The position numbers and the translations under genes were made by a program. 64,000 nt of DNA from Kordiimonas gwangyangensis DSM 19435 = JCM 12864 (GTDB taxonomy: Bacteria; Pseudomonadota; Alphaproteobacteria; Sphingomonadales; Kordiimonadaceae), in contig NZ_AQXF01000001.1 in NCBI RefSeq assembly GCF_000375545.1, forward strand, positions 925,241 to 989,240. Reading direction: 5' to 3'. The stretch's first letter is position 1. Each line of letters starts with the position of its first letter. Of the stretch, positions 1 to 9,005 are shown in pieces. The notes beneath the pieces are model-generated. The model did not search any database. It had not been told where the DNA came from and was given only the letters and a program-made list of their open reading frames with translations.

Positions 1-674
1 CACAGTATGAAACTCAGGGTGAGGGCGGCGAGACCCTCTTCACACCAGCGGGCAGCCCGCGCGCCCGAGCTGCTGCGGTTGCGCAGGAACTGGGTTGGCG
101 CGGGGCATCATGGCGGCTTGCACTCGGTGGTGGCATGATGGAGGAAGCGGAAGGTTTCCTCGCCTCTCGCTCTGGTGGGGCACTCAAGCTCAGTAGTGGC
201 AGCAGAAGCTATTATGTTTCTGCGTCTGGTGAAAAACACTGGGTAGGCGGTTGGTCACTGCGGGCGCGGTACACTGTTGGCAGCACCAGCGCGCGTATGG
301 CAGAGGACAGTTTTGTTGAAGCCGTCACGCCCCTTCGCACCAAGGCATTTGCAGCGCAGCTCATGAAACAGGGTGTGTTGGCCTATGCGGACCGGCTGGT
401 GCTGTCGGTATCCCAGCCGCTTGCCGTTACCTCCGGCAGTTTCACCGCTTTTTTGCCGCTGTCGCAGGACCGGCGAACGGGTGATCTTGTCTACGAACGT
501 GTGATTGGTCAGCTCGCGCCAGACGACCGACAGAAAGACTTTGAACTGATGTATGAATTCGCTGCCCAGGAGAGTGGGTTCACCCTCAGGGCAAATATGC
601 TCTATCAGCAAAACCCGGGGAACAGGGCCGGTCAGCATCATGCGTTCCTGCTGCAGGCGGCGTTGCCCTTCTGA
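1..674 (+). CDS. C-terminal part of an S8 (subtilisin-like) peptidase with autotransporter-type barrel, 5' truncated
   Basis: The frame is open from base 3 to the TGA at 672-674, so the gene begins outside the window. The visible 223 codons hold no catalytic triad. They resemble the C-terminal beta-strand-rich region that follows the protease domain in many alphaproteobacterial S8 serine peptidases: alternating polar and aromatic strands, a 'LSQPLAV' strand, and a final 'LPF' ending in Phe, as is usual for outer-membrane barrels. The family assignment rests on this tail alone. It could also be another autotransporter-like protein. Confidence 0.6.
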   Translation, partial: QYETQGEGGETLFTPAGSPRARAAAVAQELGWRGASWRLALGGGMMEEAEGFLASRSGGALKLSSGSRSYYVSASGEKHWVGGWSLRARYTVGSTSARMAEDSFVEAVTPLRTKAFAAQLMKQGVLAYADRLVLSVSQPLAVTSGSFTAFLPLSQDRRTGDLVYERVIGQLAPDDRQKDFELMYEFAAQESGFTLRANMLYQQNPGNRAGQHHAFLLQAALPF

Positions 675-761
675 GCGTCTTGCCCGTTTACGCTTGAAAG
701 GGACAGTGTGTTGGACAACACTGTCCCTATCGCATATTTCAGGCGGAGGGGGACAAACACC

Positions 762-1091
762 ATGGATCTGGGCATTTTTTCAGTCAGCCTGGCGGTCAAG
801 GATATTGGCGCATCGCGCAAGTTTTATGAAACGCTTGGCTTCAAGGCCGAGCATGGTGATGAAGCCCAAAAATGGCTGATCATGATCAACGGTGACGCCA
901 AGATCGGCCTGTTTGAAGGTATGTTCGAGGACAATATCCTCACCTTCCACCCGCTCGATGCCCGCACAGTTGAGAAAACCCTGCGGGAAGCCGGTTATAG
1001 CATCGACAAGGGTGCTGAAGGTGACGAGGGGCCGTGCCATACGGTGCTCAAGGACCCGGACGGCAATGTTGTCATGTTCGACCAGTTCTGA
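762..1091 (+). CDS. VOC-family (glyoxalase/bleomycin-resistance fold) protein
   Basis: Protein of 109 aa with a single VOC half: an N-terminal 'SVSLAVKDIGASRKFYETLGF' type signature (strand, then helix) and a C-terminal 'LKDPDGNVVMF' strand, both typical of the superfamily. VOC proteins bind a metal and act as lyases, dioxygenases or resistance proteins; the substrate cannot be told here. The ATG at 762 is chosen because GGAGGGGG lies about 9 bases upstream; an in-frame upstream TTG (708) has no such site. A small membrane protein gene starts two bases after its stop, so the two are probably cotranscribed. Confidence 0.8.
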   Translation: MDLGIFSVSLAVKDIGASRKFYETLGFKAEHGDEAQKWLIMINGDAKIGLFEGMFEDNILTFHPLDARTVEKTLREAGYSIDKGAEGDEGPCHTVLKDPDGNVVMFDQF

Positions 1092-1093
1092 CC

Positions 1094-1447
1094 ATGCCAA
1101 GAAGTCTGCGTTATATCGTTGGCATCCTTGCCATGGCTGCCGCCCTTATCATTGTGATTTTCATGCCGGCGCCGATGGCATGGGCCGCGCGCGCGGCGCT
1201 TTTGGGGCCGTTCCTTGCCATGCTGTGGCAGCGGCGGCGCTATAACATGCTGCTGACCAAACAGGTCTTTGCCTCTGCACTGCTGGCCGGGTTCGCCGGT
1301 GTTGCGTATCTGGCATTTGTAAACTGGTCCGCGGGTGGGGCATGGCCCACATCGTTCACGATTACCGCCAGCCTACCGGTGGTGATGGCACTGCTGGTCA
1401 CCTTCAGTTTTCATCACCTGACCATGGGCACAGGCCGCATGGCTTGA
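1094..1447 (+). CDS. Small hypothetical membrane protein
   Basis: Protein of 117 aa with three to four hydrophobic stretches, roughly residues 7-30, 33-48, 58-78 and 88-108, joined by a basic loop 'QRRRYN'. It begins two bases after the VOC gene and probably depends on it for translation. I recognise no family. The gene ends six bases before the convergent M23 peptidase gene. Confidence 0.65.
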   Translation: MPRSLRYIVGILAMAAALIIVIFMPAPMAWAARAALLGPFLAMLWQRRRYNMLLTKQVFASALLAGFAGVAYLAFVNWSAGGAWPTSFTITASLPVVMALLVTFSFHHLTMGTGRMA

Positions 1448-1453
1448 TGCACC

Positions 1454-2464
1454 CTAGCGCACACGAAACTCCACCTTCTGTTTCCGGGCGTCCTCGCCTT
1501 CCCGGGTTACGGTCAGGTCGCCAGTCCAGATGCCCGGCGTGAAGCCATCATCCGGGCGCTTGCGACCGATGAACTGGTAGTAAAACTGCTTCCCGTCATC
1601 GAGTGTTACTTCCTGCTCCACAAATATTTCGCCTTTGGGGTCCTTGATGCGCAGGTGCCACGTGTCGCCGGTCTCGGTGAACATGGCGCGGGCGGTCATC
1701 ACAAGAGCGGGGCTATCGTGGTCAACCTCCGCCACTCCTGCTTCCCAAACGGTTTCCCTGCTGGGTGGGGCTGTGTTGATGCTGAGGTCAAAAAGCGTGA
1801 TGGGCTCGTAAGGGATGTCCACGGCCCACAGGATAGGGCCACTGGCGTCGCAGTGGTCATTCATGCGGCTACTGTCAAAGGGGTCAATCACGTCACCGGC
1901 GCGCCGCAGGGTATAGTGAAGGTGCGGGTATTCGGTCTGGCCCGACAGGCCGATTTCTCCGACCTTCTGCCCTTTTGTGACGGTGTCACCCTGACGAACG
2001 GTGATGCTGCCTTTCTTGAGGTGGCAATACTGGCTTTCATCACCGTTTTCATGGGCGATTACGATGCCGTTGCCACATTCCTGGTCTTCGACGGCGTCAT
2101 CACCCGTTTGTCGCACCGAAATATCATCCACACCGTCACGTAGGCGCAGAACGCGACCGTCCTGGACCGAGAGCACATCCACACCTTCTTGCATGCGGCC
2201 AAGGTCATTCACGGCGATATCGGTGCCCTTGTGGCCCGACTGCGTATGGGCACCGCACAGATAGTCACGCGCCTCACCTGCCGTGCCGTGGTCCACATAG
2301 CGCGCGACCCAGCAATCGTCGCCCAGCGTACAGGCAACAGGGAAGGCAAGGCCGTTCGGGTTTTGGGGTGGCGCGCTTTTGCTTTTTTCACCGCAGCCGG
2401 AAAGGATCAGGGGCACAAAGGCAAGCGCAGCTAAGAGGTGATGTTTTCTTGAGCGGCTTGCCAT
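1454..2464 (-). CDS. M23-family metallopeptidase, lipoprotein
   Basis: Protein of about 336 aa. Residues 1-24 form a lipoprotein signal ending in the lipobox LSGC, so it is probably anchored to a membrane facing the periplasm. The zinc site of LytM/M23 peptidases is visible as HxxxD ('HKGTD', H78 and D82) and 'HLHY' near residue 170. Family members cut peptidoglycan peptide cross-links. The C-terminal 120 residues look like an extra beta domain. Start ATG 2464 is preceded by GGGAGA. The gene lies 13 bases after hisE on the same strand and may be read from the histidine operon, although no functional link is known. Confidence 0.85.
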   Translation of the reverse strand: MASRSRKHHLLAALAFVPLILSGCGEKSKSAPPQNPNGLAFPVACTLGDDCWVARYVDHGTAGEARDYLCGAHTQSGHKGTDIAVNDLGRMQEGVDVLSVQDGRVLRLRDGVDDISVRQTGDDAVEDQECGNGIVIAHENGDESQYCHLKKGSITVRQGDTVTKGQKVGEIGLSGQTEYPHLHYTLRRAGDVIDPFDSSRMNDHCDASGPILWAVDIPYEPITLFDLSINTAPPSRETVWEAGVAEVDHDSPALVMTARAMFTETGDTWHLRIKDPKGEIFVEQEVTLDDGKQFYYQFIGRKRPDDGFTPGIWTGDLTVTREGEDARKQKVEFRVR

Positions 2465-2477
2465 GTGCTGTCTCCCT

Positions 2478-2804
2478 TTATGGTGTGCGGCTTGCCTTCT
2501 CTTCGAGGCCGGAGAGGCCTTCACGGCGTGCGAGCTCAACTGCTACATCGCCGAGCGAAAGGCCACGCGCATGGAGGAGCACCATCAGGTGAAAGAGGAG
2601 ATCCGCGCTTTCCGCAACAAGCTCCCCATTGTCACTGGCGGCGACTGCCATGGCTGTCTCAACCGCTTCTTCACCCACCTTCTGCGCGATCTTTTTGTCA
2701 CCTTTATGGTAAAGCCGCGCGACATAGCTTTTTTCCGGGTCTGCGGATTTGCGCTCCTCAAGCAGCGCCTCAAGCTTCGCCAAGGTCTCAAGCGTGTGTG
2801 TCAT
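2478..2804 (-). CDS. hisE: Phosphoribosyl-ATP pyrophosphatase
   Basis: Protein of 108 aa, the normal length for HisE. It hydrolyses phosphoribosyl-ATP to phosphoribosyl-AMP and pyrophosphate, the second step of histidine synthesis. The all-alpha NTP-pyrophosphatase fold is recognised from '[14 protein letters not shown]' with its metal-binding EE..E pattern and '[13 protein letters not shown]'. The start codon overlaps the hisF stop (ATGA), so translation is probably coupled. It is the last histidine gene of the operon. hisI is not nearby. Confidence 0.96.
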   Translation of the reverse strand: MTHTLETLAKLEALLEERKSADPEKSYVARLYHKGDKKIAQKVGEEAVETAMAVAASDNGELVAESADLLFHLMVLLHARGLSLGDVAVELARREGLSGLEEKASRTP

Positions 2805-3568
2805 GCCACTGTCTCCCGTACCGGAATGCCGGCCGCGGCCATATGGGCCTTGGCCTCGGCAATGGTATAGTCGCCGAAGTGGAAAATCGAGGCGGCGAGC
2901 ACAGCGGACGCATGTCCGTCCCGCACGCCTTCCACGAGGTGATCAAGCGTGCCCACGCCGCCCGATGCGATCACGGGGATTGGCACTGCGTCCGAGATTG
3001 CACGCGTCAGCTCAATGTTGAAGCCTTCGCGGGTGCCGTCCCGGTCCATGCTCGTGAGCAGGATTTCACCGGCGCCTAACCGCGCGGCTTCCTTGGCATA
3101 TTCCACCGCGTCAATGCCCGTGGCGGTGCGGCCACCGTGGGTGAATACTTCCCATTTGCCGGGCGCGACCGCCTTGGCGTCCACAGCGACAACGATGCAC
3201 TGCGCGCCAAATTTCTCCGACAGCTCGCCAATAAGCGCGGGGCGGTTGACGGCTGCGGTCATGACAGAGACTTTGTCCGCGCCCGCGAGCAGCAGTTTGC
3301 GTACATCTTCCGCCGTGCGCACACCACCACCGACCGTGAGCGGCATGAAACAGGCTTCAGCCGTGCGGCTGACGACATCCAGAAGGATATCGCGCCGTTC
3401 AGATGAGGCGGTGATATCAAGGAAGGTAAGCTCATCAGCGCCCGCGGCGTCATAAACACGGGCTTGCTCCACCGGGTCACCGGCGTCAACAAGGTCAACG
3501 AAGTTCACGCCTTTGACGACACGGCCATCCTTCACATCAAGGCAGGGGATAATGCGGGCTTTCAGCAT
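2801..3568 (-). CDS. hisF: Imidazole glycerol phosphate synthase, cyclase subunit
   Basis: Protein of 255 aa, a (beta/alpha)8 barrel that uses ammonia delivered by HisH to turn PRFAR into imidazole glycerol phosphate and AICAR. The N-terminal '[16 protein letters not shown]' carries the catalytic Asp11; the second Asp lies in 'VVAVDAKA' near residue 130. Phosphate-binding glycine loops 'VGGGVRT' and 'IASGGVG' are present. The gene overlaps the end of hisA by seven bases and the start of hisE by four, as expected of a tightly coupled operon. Confidence 0.97.
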   Translation of the reverse strand: MLKARIIPCLDVKDGRVVKGVNFVDLVDAGDPVEQARVYDAAGADELTFLDITASSERRDILLDVVSRTAEACFMPLTVGGGVRTAEDVRKLLLAGADKVSVMTAAVNRPALIGELSEKFGAQCIVVAVDAKAVAPGKWEVFTHGGRTATGIDAVEYAKEAARLGAGEILLTSMDRDGTREGFNIELTRAISDAVPIPVIASGGVGTLDHLVEGVRDGHASAVLAASIFHFGDYTIAEAKAHMAAAGIPVRETVA

Positions 3569-4284
3569 TTGGCGACCCCCAGCGCGGCCTTCAGGTCAAG
3601 CCGCCCGTCATAGATGGCGCGGCCGGTGACCACACCCTCAAGGTTACCCGCCGATTTGACCGCGTGGATATCGTCAATATCCTTCACACCACCCGAGGCA
3701 ATCACCGGGATCGATACCGCGTTTGCGAGCAGGGATGACGCACCCGCGTTCACACCCGTCAGCGTGCCGTCACGGTCGATGTCGGTGTGGATGATGGCGG
3801 TAACACCAGCGTCCTCGAACTTCATCGCAAGTTCGGTGACTTCCAGCTCGCTTGCCTCTGCCCAGCCTTCAACGGCGACCATGCCGCCCTTGGCGTCAAT
3901 GCCAACCGCGATCTTGCCGGGGAACAGTTTGCAGGCTTCCTTGACGAGCTCCGGGTTCTTGACCGCGAGAGTGCCGAGGATAAGGCGCGAAATGCCTGCC
4001 TCCAGCCAGCGTTCCATGGTGGCAATGTCCCTGATGCCGCCGCCCAGTTGCACGGGCACGTCTGTGGCCTTCAGGATGGCTTCCACAGCCGCCGCATTCA
4101 CCGGCTCACCCGCGAAGGCGCCATTGAGGTCCACCAGATGCAGCCAGGTGCAGCCCGCGTCCACAAACTCCTTCGCTTGTGCGGCAGGGTTATCGTTAAA
4201 GACCGTGGCGGCATTCATGTCGCCCTTATACAGGCGCACGCAGTTGCCGTCCTTGAGGTCAATGGCGGGATAAATCGTGATCAT
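3562..4284 (-). CDS. hisA: Phosphoribosylformimino-5-aminoimidazole carboxamide ribotide isomerase
   Basis: Protein of 240 aa, a (beta/alpha)8 barrel homologous to HisF that isomerises ProFAR to PRFAR. The N-terminal '[14 protein letters not shown]' contains the catalytic Asp9, and 'VGIDAKGG' and '[12 protein letters not shown]' hold other active-site residues. The ATG at 4284 overlaps the hisH stop as ATGA and is preferred; an in-frame GTG at 4293 would lie inside hisH and is less likely. Transcribed from the hisB side. Confidence 0.96.
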   Translation of the reverse strand: MITIYPAIDLKDGNCVRLYKGDMNAATVFNDNPAAQAKEFVDAGCTWLHLVDLNGAFAGEPVNAAAVEAILKATDVPVQLGGGIRDIATMERWLEAGISRLILGTLAVKNPELVKEACKLFPGKIAVGIDAKGGMVAVEGWAEASELEVTELAMKFEDAGVTAIIHTDIDRDGTLTGVNAGASSLLANAVSIPVIASGGVKDIDDIHAVKSAGNLEGVVTGRAIYDGRLDLKAALGVAKC

Positions 4285-4937
4285 GGCTGCCACTCCAGAA
4301 AGGCTGCGAGAAGGGCGAGGCCGACAGCCTGGCTCTTCTCCGGGTGGAACTGGGTGCCGACAATATTGTCGCGCCCGACGATGGCGGTTACTCGCCCGCC
4401 GTGTTCGGTGGTGGCGAGGAGCGCATCGTCTGTCGTCAGCTTCATATGATAGCTGTGCACAAAATAGGCGTGGTCACCGGGCCTGATGTGTTTGCACACC
4501 GGGTGCGCGGCGCCCGCGGGTGTCAGCGTCAGCTCGTTCCAGCCCATGTGCGGAATTTTGAGGGCGGGGTCAGATGGGATCATCTGTTCCACCACGCCGT
4601 CAATCCAGCCAAAACCTTCATGCACCCCGTGTTCATGGCCTTCATGCGCTGTAAGCTGCATGCCCACACAAATACCAAGGAAGGGTTTGCCTGCTTCCAG
4701 CACAGCTTCTTCGATGGTATCAGCGAGGCCTTCGATGGCCATAAGTCCCCGGCGGCAGTCGCCGTAAGCGCCTACGCCCGGCAGCACAATACGGTCGGCT
4801 TTCGCGATGAGTTCCGGCCGGTCGGTCACAATAATCTTGCGGTCAAGGCCGCTATCAAGTGCAGCCCGCGTCAGCGCCTTTTCGGCAGAACGCAGGTTGC
4901 CCGAGCCATAATCAACGATGGCAACGGTTTCTGTCAT
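4281..4937 (-). CDS. hisH: Imidazole glycerol phosphate synthase, glutamine amidotransferase subunit
   Basis: Protein of 218 aa, a class I glutaminase that feeds ammonia to HisF. It begins '[13 protein letters not shown]'. The nucleophile lies in 'LGICVGMQL' (Cys near residue 88) and the His-Glu of the triad in 'FHPEKSQ' near the end, so the active site is intact. It sits 17 bases after hisB and overlaps hisA by four bases. AICAR released by HisF-HisH is a substrate of PurH, encoded later in this window. Confidence 0.97.
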   Translation of the reverse strand: MTETVAIVDYGSGNLRSAEKALTRAALDSGLDRKIIVTDRPELIAKADRIVLPGVGAYGDCRRGLMAIEGLADTIEEAVLEAGKPFLGICVGMQLTAHEGHEHGVHEGFGWIDGVVEQMIPSDPALKIPHMGWNELTLTPAGAAHPVCKHIRPGDHAYFVHSYHMKLTTDDALLATTEHGGRVTAIVGRDNIVGTQFHPEKSQAVGLALLAAFLEWQP

Positions 4938-4954
4938 CTTTGGTCCCCGAAAGA

Positions 4955-5554
4955 TTAGAGGCTGCCGCCGAGCGTGCCTTTGGTGGACGGGACAGCATCT
5001 GCCTTGCGCGGGTCAATCTCCGTCGCGGTGCGGAGCGCACGGGCAAGCGCCTTGAAGCTGCTTTCAATGATGTGGTGATTATTCACACCGTAAAGATTTT
5101 CCACATGAAGCGTCACACCAGCGGCGAACGCAAAGGCGCGGAAAAACTCCTCAAAGAGCTCCGTATCCATCTCGCCGATCTTGTCGCGGCTGAAGTCCAC
5201 CTTCCATACAAGGAAAGGACGGCCGGAGATATCGATCGCAGCGCGGGTAAGCGTCTCGTCCATCGGGATATAGGCACTGGCGTAGCGCGTGATGCCCTTC
5301 ATGTCGCCCAGCGCTTTTTTAACCGCAGTACCGATCACGATGCCGCAGTCTTCCGTGGTGTGGTGACCGTCAATGTGCAGGTCGCCCTTGGCGCGCAGGG
5401 TGATATCCATCAGCGAATGTCGCGACAGCTGTTCGATCATATGATCAAGAAAACCAATGCCGGTATGGACATCGTACGAACCCGTACCGTCCAGATTTAC
5501 CGTCACGGAGATTTCAGTCTCCTTGGTCTTTCTTTCACATGATGCCGTGCGCAT
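4955..5554 (-). CDS. hisB: Imidazoleglycerol-phosphate dehydratase
   Basis: Protein of 199 aa, the monofunctional form without a phosphatase domain, as usual in alphaproteobacteria. It dehydrates imidazole glycerol phosphate to imidazole acetol phosphate with a manganese centre. Metal-binding motifs 'DGHHTTED' and 'NNHHIIES' are both present, as is '[13 protein letters not shown]'. It is the first gene of the five-gene histidine operon and is divergent from hslVU across a 193-bp intergenic region. Confidence 0.97.
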   Translation of the reverse strand: MRTASCERKTKETEISVTVNLDGTGSYDVHTGIGFLDHMIEQLSRHSLMDITLRAKGDLHIDGHHTTEDCGIVIGTAVKKALGDMKGITRYASAYIPMDETLTRAAIDISGRPFLVWKVDFSRDKIGEMDTELFEEFFRAFAFAAGVTLHVENLYGVNNHHIIESSFKALARALRTATEIDPRKADAVPSTKGTLGGSL

Positions 5555-5577
5555 TCTTTGCTCCGATTGCGTATTGA

Positions 5578-5601
5578 GGCGCGAAAACCAGTTTTCACGC
5601 C
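5578..5601. repeat. Near-perfect palindrome between hisB and hslV
   Basis: Arms GGCGcGAAAAC and GTTTTCaCGCC are separated by two bases, with a single mismatch. The two-base centre suits a dimeric protein's operator better than an RNA hairpin. It lies 24 bp upstream of the hisB start and about 75 bp upstream of the hslV promoter, so it may belong to the hisB promoter. The binding protein is unknown. Confidence 0.45.
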
Positions 5602-5675
5602 GGTTTCAAGTCCCTATGCCTTTAGGGTTAAAGTGCCTGAAACGCAAGGCTTTATGGGCCTTTTCCGCCTATTTG

Positions 5676-5704
5676 CTTGTAACCGCCCCGTTCGGTTCAT
5701 ATAT
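5676..5704 (+). promoter_or_regulatory. Probable heat-shock (RpoH) promoter of hslVU
   Basis: CTTG (5676-5679) and CATATAT (5698-5704) are separated by 18 bases, close to the CTTG-N17/18-CYTATnT pattern known for alphaproteobacterial RpoH promoters. It lies 44 bp before hslV, a classic heat-shock gene. The two halves also loosely fit a sigma-70 promoter. The match was made by eye. Confidence 0.5.
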
Positions 5705-5747
5705 CCTTTCGCAAAGACAAAGAGCGCAAAAGGAAAACTAATCTCCC

Positions 5748-6332
5748 ATGACCCAGTTCAATTCGGAACTCCCCACATGGCATGCCACCACCATCTGCAG
5801 CGTGCGCAAAGGCGACAAGGTTGTGATCGCCGGTGACGGCCAGGTGTCGGTTGGTGACACGGTAATGAAGGCCAATGCGCGCAAGGTGCGGCATTTGGCG
5901 GGCGGCAAGGTGATTGCCGGTTTCGCCGGTGCGACCGCAGACGCCTTCACGCTGTTCGAGCGCCTTGAGGCCAAGCTTGAACGCCACCCCGGCCAGCTTG
6001 CCCGCGCCTGTGTGGAGCTCGCGAAAGACTGGCGCACGGACAAATACCTGCGTCAGCTTCAGGCCATGATGATCGTGGTTGATGAAGGCACCAGCCTTGT
6101 GGTCACCGGTAATGGTGACGTGCTGGAGCCCGAGCACGGCGTGGTCGCCATCGGCTCCGGCGGGAATTATGCGCTTGCCGCTGCGCGCGCGTTATACGAC
6201 CAGGACCTGAGCGCTGAAGACATCGCGCGCAAGGCAATGAAGATCGCGGCCGATATCTGCGTCTATACCAACAATAATATTGTGGTCGAGACGATGGACG
6301 CGACCACCAAGAAATCCGACAGTCAGGAGTAA
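5748..6332 (+). CDS. hslV: ATP-dependent protease subunit HslV (ClpQ)
   Basis: Protein of 194 aa, the proteasome-like peptidase that forms dodecamers capped by HslU. The propeptide ends before 'TTIC', so Thr14 becomes the N-terminal nucleophile after processing; 'VIAGDGQVS' and '[12 protein letters not shown]' are typical. hslU follows two bases after the stop, giving an operon. The long 13-residue pre-sequence is normal for alphaproteobacteria. Confidence 0.97.
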   Translation: MTQFNSELPTWHATTICSVRKGDKVVIAGDGQVSVGDTVMKANARKVRHLAGGKVIAGFAGATADAFTLFERLEAKLERHPGQLARACVELAKDWRTDKYLRQLQAMMIVVDEGTSLVVTGNGDVLEPEHGVVAIGSGGNYALAAARALYDQDLSAEDIARKAMKIAADICVYTNNNIVVETMDATTKKSDSQE

Positions 6333-6334
6333 CT

Positions 6335-7645
6335 ATGTCCAATTTTTCCCCGCGGGAGATTGTCTCCGAGCTCGACCGTTTCATCATCGGCCAATCGGAC
6401 GCGAAGCGTGCCGTGGCTGTGGCGCTGAGGAACCGCTGGCGCCGTCAGCAGCTTGACGGCCAGATGCGTGACGAGGTGCTGCCGAAGAACATCCTGATGG
6501 TGGGGCCCACGGGTGTCGGCAAGACCGAGATTTCCCGCCGCCTCGCCAAGCTTGCCGAAGCGCCGTTCATCAAGGTTGAAGCCACCAAGTTCACCGAGGT
6601 CGGCTACGTGGGCCGCGATGTTGAACAGATCATTCGTGATCTGATTGAAAATGCGATCCTGATGCTGAAGGAAAAGCGCCGCAAGGAAGTGGCTGCGAAG
6701 GCGGAAATCCACGCCGAGGAGCGCGTGCTTGATGCGCTTGTGGGTAACGGCGCGGGTGACGCCACGCGCCAGAAGTTCCGCAAGATGCTGCGTGAGGGCG
6801 AACTGGCGGACAAGGAAATCGAGCTTGATGTGGCAGACACTTCCAGCCCGTTCCCCCAGTTCGATATTCCCGGCATGCCGGGCGCCAGCATGGGCATGGT
6901 CAATCTGGGTGACATGTTCGGTAAGGCCATGGGCAGCCGCAAGGTGAAGAAACGCCTGAAGGTCGCGGAAGCCTATGAAGTGCTGATGGCCGAAGAGGCC
7001 GACAAGCTGGTGGACGAAGAATCTGTGACCCGCGACGCCATCAGCCTTGTGGAGAACCACGGCATTGTCTTCCTCGATGAGATTGACAAGATCTGCGCGC
7101 GGCAGGACGTGCGCGGTGGTGACGTGAGCCGCGAAGGCGTGCAGCGTGATCTGCTGCCGCTGATTGAGGGCACCACGGTTTCCACGAAATACGGCGCGGT
7201 GAAGACAGACCATATCCTGTTCATCGCCTCGGGTGCCTTCCATCTGGCGAAGCCATCGGACCTGCTGCCCGAACTACAAGGCCGCTTACCGATCCGGGTC
7301 GAGCTCCGTCCGCTCACGGAAGAAGACTTCAAGCGCATCCTCACCGAGCCTGACTATAGCCTCATCCGCCAGTATGTGGCGCTGATGGGCACCGAAGACC
7401 TGACGCTTGAGTTCACCGACGACGGCATTGACGAAATCGCCCGCATCTCCGCCCACTTCAACGAGACGGTCGAAAACATCGGCGCCCGCCGCCTGCATAC
7501 GGTGCTTGAAAAAGTGCTGGAGGAAGTGAGCTTCACGGCATCCGACCAGAGCGGCACAACCATCAAGGTGGACGCAGCCTTTGTCACCAAGAACATGGGT
7601 GAAATGGCGGTAAAGGACACCGACCTTTCGAAGTTCATCCTTTAA
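6335..7645 (+). CDS. hslU: ATP-dependent protease ATPase subunit HslU (ClpY)
   Basis: Protein of 436 aa, the AAA+ unfoldase partner of HslV. Walker A is 'GPTGVGKTE' near residue 55 and Walker B '[10 protein letters not shown]' near 250; the I-domain lies between them. '[10 protein letters not shown]' is the sensor-2 arginine motif, and the C-terminus ends 'DLSKFIL', matching the conserved tail that docks into HslV. All key elements are intact. Confidence 0.97.
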   Translation: MSNFSPREIVSELDRFIIGQSDAKRAVAVALRNRWRRQQLDGQMRDEVLPKNILMVGPTGVGKTEISRRLAKLAEAPFIKVEATKFTEVGYVGRDVEQIIRDLIENAILMLKEKRRKEVAAKAEIHAEERVLDALVGNGAGDATRQKFRKMLREGELADKEIELDVADTSSPFPQFDIPGMPGASMGMVNLGDMFGKAMGSRKVKKRLKVAEAYEVLMAEEADKLVDEESVTRDAISLVENHGIVFLDEIDKICARQDVRGGDVSREGVQRDLLPLIEGTTVSTKYGAVKTDHILFIASGAFHLAKPSDLLPELQGRLPIRVELRPLTEEDFKRILTEPDYSLIRQYVALMGTEDLTLEFTDDGIDEIARISAHFNETVENIGARRLHTVLEKVLEEVSFTASDQSGTTIKVDAAFVTKNMGEMAVKDTDLSKFIL

Positions 7646-7665
7646 GGCACACAGAAAGTTTCATG

Positions 7666-7704
7666 ACGCCCCAACTGCCCGGTGGACGCCGCGCATTGGG
7701 GCGT
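7666..7704 (+). terminator. Stem-loop after hslU, possible terminator
   Basis: Perfect 9-bp arms ACGCCCCAA (7666-7674) and TTGGGGCGT (7696-7704) enclose a 21-base loop. No clear U-run follows ('TATAGTTTC'), so it may stabilise the hslVU 3' end rather than terminate efficiently. Confidence 0.45.
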
Positions 7705-7747
7705 TATAGTTTCTGGCGAGAACAGACAAGCAAGCGGAGAGCATTTC

Positions 7748-8125
7748 ATGGCGTATGACGAGAATAATATTTTTGCGCGCATCCTGCGGGGCGAGATTCC
7801 GTGCAAGAAGGTCTATGAGGATGATTTCGCGCTCGCCTTCCATGACATCAACCCGCAGGCGCCCGTGCATGTGCTGGTGATCCCGAAGGGGCCTTATGTC
7901 TCCATGGCGGATTTCACGGCACACGCGCCGGAGGAGCTTGTTGTGGGTTTCATGCGTGCGGTCGGCAAGACGGCGGATGAGCTTGGGCTGGTGGAGCCGG
8001 GGTACCGCACGCTTGCAAACGCGGGTGAGCACGCGCACCAGGAAGTGCCGCACCTTCATATTCACATCTTTGGTGGCAAGCCGCTTGGCCCCATGCTCAT
8101 CAAGGGCTGGGAAGGCACGATCTAA
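7748..8125 (+). CDS. Histidine-triad (HIT, HINT-type) nucleotide-binding protein
   Basis: Protein of 125 aa. The signature 'HLHIHIFGG' near residue 107 is the HIT active site, and 'FARILRGEIPCKKVYEDD' is the usual HINT N-terminus. Members hydrolyse AMP-lysine or other nucleoside phosphoramidates as homodimers. ATG 7748 starts the conserved domain; upstream in-frame starts would only add non-conserved residues. It lies downstream of hslVU, as in several alphaproteobacteria. Confidence 0.93.
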   Translation: MAYDENNIFARILRGEIPCKKVYEDDFALAFHDINPQAPVHVLVIPKGPYVSMADFTAHAPEELVVGFMRAVGKTADELGLVEPGYRTLANAGEHAHQEVPHLHIHIFGGKPLGPMLIKGWEGTI

Positions 8126-8137
8126 AGCCTTCAGGCT

Positions 8138-8317
8138 TTAAAGCTCACGCGCCTCGTCGGTCAGCAGGATCGGGATACCGTCCCGGATCGGGAAGGCGAG
8201 GTTTGCGGCCTTGCTGACAAGTTCCTGGCGTTCGGCGTCATACTCAAGACGCTGTTTGGTGACAGGGCAGACAAGAATTTCAAGAAGCTTGGGGTTGGTG
8301 CTGCTGCGCTCGCTCAT
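8138..8317 (-). CDS. Trm112-family protein
   Basis: Protein of 59 aa. The conserved Trm112 core is clear: '[17 protein letters not shown]' followed by '[13 protein letters not shown]' and 'EAREL'. In bacteria these are small proteins related to the eukaryotic activator of tRNA and protein methyltransferases; only one of the zinc cysteines remains, as is common in this group. It lies 13 bases after the LON-domain gene on the same strand, an arrangement shared by many alphaproteobacteria. Confidence 0.9.
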   Translation of the reverse strand: MSERSSTNPKLLEILVCPVTKQRLEYDAERQELVSKAANLAFPIRDGIPILLTDEAREL

Positions 8318-8330
8318 GGGTTCGCTCCGT

Positions 8331-8996
8331 CTAGTGGGCGGCTGATGGGCCGTCGCCCCTCATGCTGCTTGTCGCTGCCATCGTCAACAGGTTTCTGAGA
8401 AGCGCCGAGCGCATATAAACCGTTTCGGCCTCCAAGAGCGCCTGTTTCTCCGCTGCGCTGAAGGGCACGATCATCGAGAGCGTGTTGACGAGGATATCAT
8501 CAGGTGCTTCGGCGATGGCGCTGAAATCAGCGTCCAGCCCCTTGAGGTCAAGGAAGGCCTTGAGCGAGGTGAACAGCTCCTCCCGCTCCACAGTCGTGGT
8601 TTTGCCGCCGCCCCATGGGTCGTCCGCGAAGGGAGCCCAGTTGGCGCGCACCTGCCGGTAGGGTGTGGTGACGCTCAGTTCTTCCTCCACTTCGAAGCGG
8701 GAAATGCCCTTGAGGCGGATGAGGAAACGGCCATCGCCGGTTTCCTTGAGCTCCGAGATCATACCTACGCAGCCGACGTCAAAAAGCTCTGGCTTTTTGC
8801 TGTCGTCATCCTTGTGACGGGGTTGGATCATGCCGATAAGCTTGTGGCCGCTTTCCGCGTCGCGCACCATTTTAAGGTAACGCGGCTCAAAAATGTTGAG
8901 CGGCAGGCTCGCGCCCGGCAGCAGCATAACGCCCGAGAGCGGAAAAACAGGGATGACGGACGGCAACTCTGGAAAGTTATGCTCTTGGTCCGTCAC
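8331..8996 (-). CDS. LON peptidase substrate-binding domain protein
   Basis: Protein of 221 aa made of the LON N-terminal (PUA-like) domain without ATPase or protease. The start '[26 protein letters not shown]' (residues 15-40) is diagnostic. Stand-alone LON-N proteins are of uncertain function; they may bind substrates or RNA. The gene sits between ybbN (nine bases upstream) and the Trm112 gene, so the three are probably one operon. Confidence 0.92.
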   Translation of the reverse strand: MTDQEHNFPELPSVIPVFPLSGVMLLPGASLPLNIFEPRYLKMVRDAESGHKLIGMIQPRHKDDDSKKPELFDVGCVGMISELKETGDGRFLIRLKGISRFEVEEELSVTTPYRQVRANWAPFADDPWGGGKTTTVEREELFTSLKAFLDLKGLDADFSAIAEAPDDILVNTLSMIVPFSAAEKQALLEAETVYMRSALLRNLLTMAATSSMRGDGPSAAH

Positions 8997-9005
8997 ACCG
9001 GGCTC

